Assembly: GCA_937120475.1 (NCBI GenBank)
Contig: CAKZJV010000009.1
Span: 292,771-356,770, forward strand
Length of the DNA: 64,000 bases
Direction: 5' to 3'
Source of the DNA: an uncultured Cryomorphaceae bacterium
Lineage (GTDB): Bacteria > Bacteroidota > Bacteroidia > Flavobacteriales > Schleiferiaceae
This document shows positions 58,806 to 64,000 of the stretch, piece by piece. The first letter of the stretch is position 1. Each line of letters starts with the position of its first letter. Under the pieces are notes generated by a model. The model saw only the letters and a list, made by a program, of their open reading frames with translations. It made no database searches and was not told the origin of the DNA. Position numbers and translations under genes: made by a program.

Positions 58806-59627
58806 TTAGCTTTTGAGCGCGTACACCTTTTCCCTTATACCGGTGGCCCATTCCTGGTGTGTTTTGCTCCGGTCCAGGCTTTGGTATGGAATTTTGGAAC
58901 CAAAGCGGATGGTAATGGTTTGGTTCCGTTGGCGGAACATTTCATCGGCAAGATAAAACATTTCCACATTCGCTTTTATGCCCAACTTTCTTCGCCAGTT
59001 ACTCAGGTTATAGAACCAATTTGAGTTGCGGCCATCAATGTGAGTAGGGATAATATCCTTTCGGTATTTAATGGCCTTGGCCACGAAGCTTTTTTTCCAC
59101 TCCAGGTCCTGGACACCTTCTGGCAACTTCCGCGAAACCAAACCAGCCGGAAAAACCAGGATGGCAATATCCTGGGCATAGGTTTCTTCAATCATGCGGG
59201 TAGCCGCCCGGGGGTTTTCCCCTACCTTATTTACCGGTATAAAAAATTGCTGCAGGTTTTCGATGTTGAGCAAAATATCGTTCACCAGAAATTTGATGTC
59301 GGGCCTTACCTTGCCAACGGCATGCATCAGTGCCATGCCGTCCAGTCCACCCAGCGGGTGATTAGAGGCAATGATGCAACCACCCTCTTTCGGTATTTTT
59401 TCAAGCCCTTCAATCACAATGTTAGTATTCAGGGTTTCTACCAGCACACCTTCCAAAAACTCGAAACCCATGCGGTCACCCACGTTGGCCATGGTTTCGT
59501 TAATGTCTTTTTCGCGCACTATCCGTTTGATGTAACGCAATGCAAAACCGGGCATCCATTTAAGAAGATTGCGGTTTTTGGAGGCTATCACCTTTTCAAT
59601 ATCAATGTACTTGTCGCTGTTTTTCAA
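58806..59627 (-). CDS. PlsC-like lysophospholipid/O-acyltransferase, probable GlsA-like
   Basis: A 273-residue membrane-associated acyltransferase. The catalytic motif is NHPLGGLDG (HxxxxD-type, near residue 90) preceded by GGCIIAS. LVFPAGLVSRKLPEGVQDLEWK is the second conserved block. In glycine-lipid synthesis the partner of the N-acyltransferase adds the second, ester-linked fatty acid, and the GNAT-like gene lies just downstream. Phosphatidic acid synthesis (PlsC) is the alternative. The gene is not essential-looking by context. Confidence 0.75.
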   Translation of the reverse strand: MKNSDKYIDIEKVIASKNRNLLKWMPGFALRYIKRIVREKDINETMANVGDRMGFEFLEGVLVETLNTNIVIEGLEKIPKEGGCIIASNHPLGGLDGMALMHAVGKVRPDIKFLVNDILLNIENLQQFFIPVNKVGENPRAATRMIEETYAQDIAILVFPAGLVSRKLPEGVQDLEWKKSFVAKAIKYRKDIIPTHIDGRNSNWFYNLSNWRRKLGIKANVEMFYLADEMFRQRNQTITIRFGSKIPYQSLDRSKTHQEWATGIREKVYALKS

Positions 59628-59686
59628 AACTCCGGCTGACTTTGTAGTGCACAGTAAAAGATGGCAAATTTAAGCTTTACGCTCTA

Positions 59687-60895
59687 TTAGGCGTTTACAT
59701 AATCCTGCAGATACGAAAAGCGTGGGGTAAGCTTACCTTCCAGGTCGGTTTCTGAAGCAGCTTCTAAAATACCTTGCTTGTCACCATTTAAAAAATGGGG
59801 AATTACATTTTTGATCAGTTCATTGCCAAAATCTTCCGAAGCGTCTCTCGGCAACTCGCAAGGGAGATTATCCACCGCTGAAACCCCGATGGAACCAAGC
59901 GTTCCGAAAGGCACCTCTTTCTCCTGGATGGGGTCATAGCCATAAAACGGATCTTCAATGGTGGAAGGTCGCAATGTAGAGGCTACCGGGCCATCAATAT
60001 CGCAACTGATATCGGAAACCAGCTTTATCCTGAACTCGGGTGAGCGTGCGTCTTCACGTGTAAAAATAAAAGGCGAGCGGTCGCTCCAAAAATGGCAGGG
60101 TATGTAAATATCGGTGGTGCGCGCATAGCGCATAAAGCGCGACCGGAAACCCTCGGGTTTATCATAAAATTCCTGGCGGGTAAAGTTTTTTCCATCCTTT
60201 CGTTCAAAATACTGTCGAACATCCAGTTGGGTAAATACCGGTTCCTTAAAATCCTGGTTGATGTATTCCTTAGGGAAAACATGGGTAAAGCGCAAAGCAC
60301 TCAACACTTCCATAGCACCTCCTGCCACGCGCCCGGCACCGGTTATCACTACTTTGGTGGTAGCGGGAAGTTCCACTTTAATCAGTTCCCGTTCCATTTC
60401 CCTGCGATCTTCACATTGATGAGCGGGTTTCAATTGGTAATCACCCGTCATTTTACCCCATGCCCGGAAGGCATTATAAGCTCCTACAATACCTGCATAA
60501 CGGCCAAAACCCAGCAATCGCTTACCAGCGGGTTCCCGCAGCATTTCATAATCAATCAGGCGGATTTTCTTATCCAGAATGGTTTGAAGCAGCTTCCGGT
60601 TGTAGGGTTGTTTTTTATAGGTGTGCGAAAAAAAGAGATAGGTCTTTCCGGCTATCAGGCTATCCAGAGGCACCTCCTTAACGCCCAGCAGAACATCGCA
60701 ATCATCAACCTTGTCGCTCACCTCTATACCCAGCTCCGCATATTCTTCATCTTTAAAGGCCCGGATCGGGCTGCTCTGCACCTTAATTTCCAGATCGCGA
60801 TAGTTGTTTTTTAAAAGTTGGCATTGTTGAGGGGTTAAGGGTACACGATGATCCGGGGGAGTTTTACCCTCTCTGATAATTCCGATTTTCAGCAT
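59687..60895 (-). CDS. Alanine/saccharopine dehydrogenase-like oxidoreductase
   Basis: A 402-residue NAD(P)-dependent enzyme of the alanine dehydrogenase/PNT and saccharopine dehydrogenase (LYS1) superfamily. The N-terminal domain opens MLKIGIIREGKTPPDHRVPLTPQQC, with the substrate-binding arginine and lysine (GVKEVP near residue 72). The Rossmann loop VVITGAGRVAGGAMEVL lies near residues 190-206. SDISCDIDGPVASTLRPSTIEDPFYGYD is typical of the LYS1-like group. It overlaps the upstream T9SS-sorted protein gene by one base (TAATG). The reaction is probably lysine- or amino-acid-related but unproven. Confidence 0.85.
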   Translation of the reverse strand: MLKIGIIREGKTPPDHRVPLTPQQCQLLKNNYRDLEIKVQSSPIRAFKDEEYAELGIEVSDKVDDCDVLLGVKEVPLDSLIAGKTYLFFSHTYKKQPYNRKLLQTILDKKIRLIDYEMLREPAGKRLLGFGRYAGIVGAYNAFRAWGKMTGDYQLKPAHQCEDRREMERELIKVELPATTKVVITGAGRVAGGAMEVLSALRFTHVFPKEYINQDFKEPVFTQLDVRQYFERKDGKNFTRQEFYDKPEGFRSRFMRYARTTDIYIPCHFWSDRSPFIFTREDARSPEFRIKLVSDISCDIDGPVASTLRPSTIEDPFYGYDPIQEKEVPFGTLGSIGVSAVDNLPCELPRDASEDFGNELIKNVIPHFLNGDKQGILEAASETDLEGKLTPRFSYLQDYVNA

Positions 60896-61605
60896 TAGTG
60901 CAGATATACTTTTTGATGGTACAAATGATCCTTATCCACAACAGATAAGATATACACGCCTGGTGGCAAGGTTTGAGTTTCCAGTTGCCAGGTGCCCACT
61001 CCGGTATATTGGTATGGAACCAGGAATTCCTGACCGGAAAGGGATGTTAAATAAATTTTACTCTGATCAGAAAGGCCGGAGGCTTTTACCTTTATTTGAT
61101 CGCGGGCCGGTTGAGGATACACTTTTAAAAAGCCGTTTTGATTTTCAGCCAATCCTACCTTAGGGGTTACAAGAATATCAAAGTAGAGCCTTACGGAATC
61201 TTGTGGATGCCCTATTTCAAAAACAGTAAATACCACCATACCGCCACCGGCAATGCCATTATGGTCAACGCCAATAATTAACTTATTGTTAAAAGGCCCG
61301 CTCAGGGTATCGGGTAAGGTAAAGTCAGCGCTATCTACGCCATCTACGGGATTATGCCATTGATCCGGGTCCTGCAGGGTAGTTTTCCAACCACTGGTAT
61401 AACGTGTTTTCCTCTGTTTCCAGCGCATCTGTAAGGAATCCGCGGTTTTATTCTTAATCTCCAAAAATTCGTGGAGGGTGCCAAAACTGGTATCCTTCAC
61501 CAGGAATTTTATGGTGTCCGGGGCATTAAAGCGGCTTTGGGCGGTAGTCACCAGTACTCCCATTAAAAAAAAGAGAGTAAAAATGGAACGTATCTTGTAC
61601 TGCAT
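60895..61605 (-). CDS. Secreted protein with T9SS type A sorting domain
   Basis: A 236-residue exported protein with a signal peptide (IFTLFFLMGVLVTTAQ). An immunoglobulin-like domain of about 120 residues is followed by a C-terminal sorting domain from about residue 160 (VYPQPARDQIKVKASGLSD...LPPGVYILSVVDKDHLYHQKVYL). The tail KVYLH is a normal end for the T9SS type A signal, so it should be exported through the outer membrane and processed there. Function is unknown. Start ATG at 61605, with a TAnnTTTG motif at 61614-61621. Confidence 0.86.
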   Translation of the reverse strand: MQYKIRSIFTLFFLMGVLVTTAQSRFNAPDTIKFLVKDTSFGTLHEFLEIKNKTADSLQMRWKQRKTRYTSGWKTTLQDPDQWHNPVDGVDSADFTLPDTLSGPFNNKLIIGVDHNGIAGGGMVVFTVFEIGHPQDSVRLYFDILVTPKVGLAENQNGFLKVYPQPARDQIKVKASGLSDQSKIYLTSLSGQEFLVPYQYTGVGTWQLETQTLPPGVYILSVVDKDHLYHQKVYLH

Positions 61606-61613
61606 AAGGTGTA

Positions 61614-61621
61614 CAAATTTA
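61614..61621 (-). promoter_or_regulatory. TAnnTTTG -7 element for the T9SS-protein gene
   Basis: On the minus strand TAAATTTG lies 8 bp before the ATG at 61605. It sits back to back with the ssrA -7 element at 61623-61630, so the two promoters are directly divergent. Confidence 0.5.
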
Positions 61622-61622
61622 A

Positions 61623-61630
61623 TAACTTTG
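61623..61630 (+). promoter_or_regulatory. TAnnTTTG -7 element for ssrA
   Basis: TAACTTTG lies 21 bp before the mature 5' end of tmRNA at 61652. The precursor would start near 61637 and need RNase P trimming. Confidence 0.55.
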
Positions 61631-61651
61631 TAGGTCTGTTCTTTATTTATT

Positions 61652-62052
61652 GGGGCTGACTGGTTTTGACAGCAAGATGAAACCGGTAGTAAGCATGTCG
61701 GGCTATGGAGATGTCGCCCGTTATCAAAGATGCTTTAAACTATAATTGGCGAAAATAATTTCGCGCTTGCCGCCTAATTTCACGGTTAGTGAATTAGAGC
61801 TAATCACAGCGTAAGACGCGTGAGCAAGCCATCTCTCGGTTCCCATGTCTGGAAGGAACCGACTCAGAGGTGTCGATAAATCCGGACTAGTTGGTAAGGA
61901 GCTATGCCTTACCTCCGAAACCCAAAATCGTAGATAAGCTGCAAGTAGGGTGTTTATTCCCGGCTTGTAGTCGAAAAAACAATAATAAACTAAGCATGTA
62001 GAAAGCCATCGCTTTCCTTGTTTGGACGTGGGTTCGAATCCCACCAGCTCCA
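61652..62052 (+). ncRNA. ssrA: Transfer-messenger RNA (tmRNA)
   Basis: The 5' end GGGGCTGACTGGTTTTGAC and the 3' end GGTTCGAATCCCACCAGCTCCA form the tRNA-like domain: GGGGCT pairs with AGCTCC and the T-loop is GTTCGAATC. The reading frame from 61748 encodes the tag GENNFALAA and a TAA stop at 61775-61777. The length of about 401 nt is normal. The CCA is not fully encoded (ACCC follows the acceptor). A serine recombinase element begins directly after the 3' end, and the recombinase gene reads antisense across it. tmRNA releases stalled ribosomes with SmpB, which is not encoded here. Confidence 0.97.
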
Positions 62053-63558
62053 CCCAGCCGAATTTTCGGCAAACACACCTTGCGCAAGCCTGTCCTTACC
62101 GGATGGGCTTGCTTGCTTTTGCTTGTAGAGCGGGATTAAATCAAAGGGCGGGGCAAAATCCAAAAGGGCAATTTTATCCTTCAAAAGGTGGTTCGACCCA
62201 ATTTTTTCCAAAAACGATTTTACTGCGTAAAAATCGTCAGAAGAAGCAAGTTTTTCCGCGCGCACAGCCGTTTCCAGCCAATCGCGTAGGGGTTCGACCC
62301 AATACACACCCCCGCGCTTCAAATCCCCACGTTTCTCGATCAATTCAGCTTTCGTTTTTACTAGCTCATCCTTTTTCCGCAGGTAAGAACTCCTTTCAAT
62401 CATCCCATCCAAAAATGCCGTTACCAGCTTATCCAACTTCTTTTCGTTCGCTTCCAAACTCGTTTCGATCTCGCGCTTAGCATCTTCCCGGTTGCTGCGC
62501 TCATCCCGCACCCATTTATCAATTTGCGCATCCATCATTTCAGCCCACCCCGCAGGTAGTTGAATCTTTCGCACATAAGCCCGCAACTGTTCCTCCATTA
62601 AATCATCCCGTAAATAAGGCTGCGAACACGGCCCGAACTTCTTAGAGCAGCGGTAATAAATGTACGTTCCGCCCCTCCCCTTCGCATATTGAGCAGTAAT
62701 TCCACCACCACATTCCGCACACCTGAACAGCCCGCCAAAAGGAAAATCGTGCTTGTCTTTACTTCTTCGAGGTCGCCCGTTTTCCTTTAGGCGCGCTTGC
62801 ACTTCTTCCCACACCTCTCGCTTTATCAACGGCTTAAAGGAACCCTCATAACTTTCGCCCTTGCGGATAATGATACCGATGTAAGCCGGGTTGCGCATGA
62901 TCTTGTGAACCGTTGACAAAGCCAGAGGTTTTCCCGCCCGCGTAGTCAACCCCCACAGGTTCATTTTCTTCTGCAAATCAGTCAATGAAGTTCCCCCGCG
63001 CGCATACTCCGCAAAAGCCTTTTTAATCAACCGCGCTTTCACCGGGTCGGGGTCGATATTCCGCGTTTTCGCATTATGCACATAGCCCAACGGAGCCGAG
63101 CCGTAATACTCCCCGCGCCTCAATTTCTGCCTGATGCCGCGCTTGATGTTTTGCGCAAGGTTATCCGAATAATACTTCGATTGTCCAAAAGCCACCTGCA
63201 ACATAAACAGCCCTTGCGGAGTCGGCTCAAACCAAAAAGTCGGGAATTTCAGCGCGGTAATTTTCTGCTGGTCAATAAGGTAAATTACCTGCCCGCCATC
63301 CACACTGTTTCGCGCCAGCCGGTCGGGATGCCACGCGATTATTCCAATCGGCTCTTTACTCGCATAGACCTTTTCGATCATCCGGTTAAATTCCGGTCTG
63401 CCCGGAGTTTTCGCGCTCTTGCTCTCAACGAATTTCTCGCTTATGAAAATCCCCTCCTTTCGTGCATAGTCCGCCAGTTCCGTCAACTGCGCTTCTATCG
63501 ACATCACTTGTTTTTCCTCGGCTTCGGTCGATTTCCGAGCATACAAAAAGTACTTCAT
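61990..63558 (-). CDS. Large serine recombinase; C-terminus encoded by tmRNA antisense strand
   Basis: A site-specific recombinase of about 522 residues. The start MKYFLYARKSTEAEEKQVMS was chosen at 63558 because the frame before it is an unlike leader. The resolvase domain has nucleophile Ser10 (YARKS) and SKSAKTPGRPEFNRMIEKV. A recombinase domain follows (GIRQKLRRGEYYGSAPLGYVHN), then a zinc ribbon (FRCAECGG...YYRCSKKFGPC near residue 290) and a coiled coil. It is closest by eye to recombinases of candidate phyla radiation genomes. The last 20 or so residues (WWDSNPRP...) are the antisense of the tmRNA T-arm, so the gene reads across the integration junction. Base composition is richer in GCG/CGC words than in the host genes. 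Confidence 0.9.
   Translation of the reverse strand: MKYFLYARKSTEAEEKQVMSIEAQLTELADYARKEGIFISEKFVESKSAKTPGRPEFNRMIEKVYASKEPIGIIAWHPDRLARNSVDGGQVIYLIDQQKITALKFPTFWFEPTPQGLFMLQVAFGQSKYYSDNLAQNIKRGIRQKLRRGEYYGSAPLGYVHNAKTRNIDPDPVKARLIKKAFAEYARGGTSLTDLQKKMNLWGLTTRAGKPLALSTVHKIMRNPAYIGIIIRKGESYEGSFKPLIKREVWEEVQARLKENGRPRRSKDKHDFPFGGLFRCAECGGGITAQYAKGRGGTYIYYRCSKKFGPCSQPYLRDDLMEEQLRAYVRKIQLPAGWAEMMDAQIDKWVRDERSNREDAKREIETSLEANEKKLDKLVTAFLDGMIERSSYLRKKDELVKTKAELIEKRGDLKRGGVYWVEPLRDWLETAVRAEKLASSDDFYAVKSFLEKIGSNHLLKDKIALLDFAPPFDLIPLYKQKQASPSGKDRLAQGVFAENSAGWSWWDSNPRPNKESDGFLHA
62050..62195 (+). repeat. Left inverted-repeat arm of the recombinase element
   Basis: A 146-nt arm begins in the last nucleotides of the tmRNA 3' region (CCACC). 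62050-62126 is identical to the reverse complement of 63851-63927 (77 of 77). The remaining 69 nt match 63782-63850 with 14 mismatches. All mismatches are A here and T in the other copy, mostly as AA/TT pairs. The arm encodes the C-terminal part of the recombinase. Confidence 0.93.
62084..62112 (+). terminator. Terminator-like hairpin after tmRNA, inside the left arm
   Basis: A 12-bp stem, GCAAGCCTGTCC with GGATGGGCTTGC (two G-U pairs), with loop TTACC, is followed by TTGCTTTTGC. It lies 32 nt past the tmRNA 3' end and could terminate ssrA. The same hairpin is present in the right arm in inverted orientation. Confidence 0.6.
62196..62256 (+). repeat. Distal homologous segment with a structure-equivalent hairpin (left)
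   Basis: CCCAATTTTTTCCAAAA and CAGAAGAAGCAAGTTTTTC, both also present inverted at 63640-63693, flank the hairpin ACGATTTT...AAAATCGT (62214-62237). In the right copy a different hairpin, TGTGCC...GGCACA, occupies the same place. Confidence 0.8.
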
Positions 63559-63639
63559 ATCAATATGGTTTATAAGTTGGTAACAGGCCAGCGCGCTTTC
63601 TAATTGAGCACCGTACAAACAATGCCCGCGCACAAGGCC

Positions 63640-63693
63640 GAAAAACTTGCTTCTTCTGTGTGCCTGATCGGCACATTTTGGAAAAAATTGGGT
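63640..63693 (-). repeat. Distal homologous segment with a structure-equivalent hairpin (right)
   Basis: Inverted copy of 62196-62256. The hairpin TGTGCC (63659-63664) / GGCACA (63670-63675) with loop TGATC replaces the ACGATTTT hairpin of the left copy. The flanking 17-19 nt are conserved. Confidence 0.8.
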
Positions 63694-63781
63694 GTGCAGG
63701 ATTCGGAACGCTTGCGGGGCACGCCCTATCGGGCACTAACCCCGCAAACTGTTCCTCACTCTGCACGTTCGCTCCGCGAAC
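63694..63781 (+). other. Structured insert in the right arm
   Basis: About 88 nt are absent from the left copy. Nested complementary segments GTGCAG/CTGCAC, GGAAC/GTTCC, GCGGGG/CCCCGC and GCCC/GGGC form one long hairpin (63694-63766), with unpaired internal loops between them. A second small hairpin GTTCGC/GCGAAC (63767-63781) follows. It is also part of an open frame. Function is unknown. Confidence 0.7.
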
Positions 63782-63927
63782 CGAACCACCTAATGAAGGA
63801 TAAAAAAGCCCTAATGGATTAAGCCCCGCCCAATGAAATAATCCCGCACAACAAGCAAAAGCAAGCAAGCCCATCCGGTAAGGACAGGCTTGCGCAAGGT
63901 GTGTTTGCCGAAAATTCGGCTGGGTGG
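63782..63927 (-). repeat. Right inverted-repeat arm of the recombinase element
   Basis: Inverted partner of 62050-62195. In the recombinase sense (here the plus strand) the arm differs from the left copy at 14 sites, all A where the functional copy has T. One change (TTT to TAA) makes a stop codon. The outer 77 nt (63851-63927) are identical, and the homology ends 5-6 nt into what would be the tmRNA 3' end (GGTGG). Confidence 0.93.
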
Positions 63928-64000
63928 TCTCTATTGTATCAAGTTCGAACCTTTTATCAGCGTTCAGTCCATCGTTAGCCTCAGTCGGTATGCGTCGGGG

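Larger units (their letters stand above)
63559..64000. other. Region upstream of the recombinase: right repeat arm and unassigned flank
   Basis: No intact gene is seen. It holds a decayed, oppositely oriented copy of the recombinase tail: 63604-63822 reads EKLASSVCLIGTFWKKLG, then a stop codon, then a further in-frame APPNEIIPHNKQKQASPSGK-type segment up to 63954 (the frame ends at a TAG there). It also holds a structured insert at 63694-63781 and 73 nt after the arm (63928-64000) with nothing recognisable. Confidence 0.6.

Noticed and set aside
61724..62087. Open frames on the minus strand within ssrA
   Set aside because: They are the antisense of tmRNA; the DSNPRP/GIRTHVQ-like peptide is the complement of a T-arm. 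Only the recombinase frame that enters from the right is a real gene.
62022..63603. Plus-strand open frames opposite the recombinase (62022-62480 and 63076-63603)
   Set aside because: They lie antisense to a well-conserved gene and show no family resemblance.
62050..63927. Diversity-generating retroelement
   Set aside because: The adenine-restricted differences suggest it, but all 14 outcomes are T, no reverse transcriptase or accessory protein is present, and the repeats are inverted around the gene. It is kept only as one possible explanation.

Overview
The window is a chromosomal piece of a free-living Bacteroidota bacterium, most likely a marine-type Flavobacteriales lineage (family not determinable here). 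The evidence is a short primary sigma factor of the Bacteroidota type, repeated -7 promoter motifs of the form TAnnTTTG, PorT and a C-terminal sorting domain of the type IX secretion system (T9SS), a TamL-type BamA-family lipoprotein, a tmRNA tag GENNFALAA, and many 'DUF' families typical of this phylum. Most of the window is ordinary core genome; the accessory part is the last 2 kb.

Layout. 1-12.1 kb (minus strand): the information-processing cluster rpoC (cut by the window edge), rpoB, rplL, rplJ, rplA, rplK, nusG, secE, tRNA-Trp, tuf, tRNA-Thr, preceded at 12.1-14.2 kb by tRNA-Gly, tRNA-Tyr, a second tRNA-Thr, hpf, a XerC/D-like recombinase and rpsU. The tRNA spacers hold heptad-based inverted repeats and a 27-bp duplicate of the tRNA-Gly 3' end. 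14.2-20.9 kb: acyl-CoA dehydrogenase, a helix-hairpin-helix protein, a sodium:amino-acid symporter with an extra periplasmic domain, an ABC exporter and an FtsB-like protein. 20.9-25.8 kb: a methylmalonyl-CoA mutase operon (mutA, mutB, ybaB/ebfC, meaB). 25.8-33.3 kb (minus): three tandem 523-residue secreted paralogues of unknown function behind an M48 metallopeptidase and a membrane-anchored protein. 33.4-38.1 kb (plus): aminotransferase, DUF4254, glycosyltransferase 9, menG/ubiE, porT, DUF1801. 38.2-48.9 kb: mixed accessory and housekeeping genes (lipase, acetyltransferase, GH53 galactanase, reductase plus Crp-like regulator, FAD oxidoreductase, barrel protein, CorA, EamA, rRNA methyltransferase). 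49-57.6 kb (plus): tamL, class I aldolase, accD, rpsO, pnp, rpoD, rpe. 57.6-61.6 kb (minus): a composite intergenic repeat, a GlsB/GlsA-like pair of lipid acyltransferases, a saccharopine/alanine-dehydrogenase-like protein and a T9SS-sorted protein.

61.6-64 kb is the most unusual part. The tmRNA gene ssrA is followed directly by a serine recombinase element. The recombinase gene reads antisense into the tmRNA 3' end, and its C-terminal coding segment is duplicated in inverted orientation at the far side of the gene. The two 146-nt arms share a perfect 77-bp block, and in the other 69 nt they differ at 14 positions, all of them A in one copy and T in the other, mostly as AA/TT doublets. Beyond that, two hairpins of unrelated sequence occupy the same place in the two copies, and the right copy carries an extra structured insert of about 88 nt. 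This is the best candidate for something undescribed, although an assembly or consensus artefact must be excluded first.
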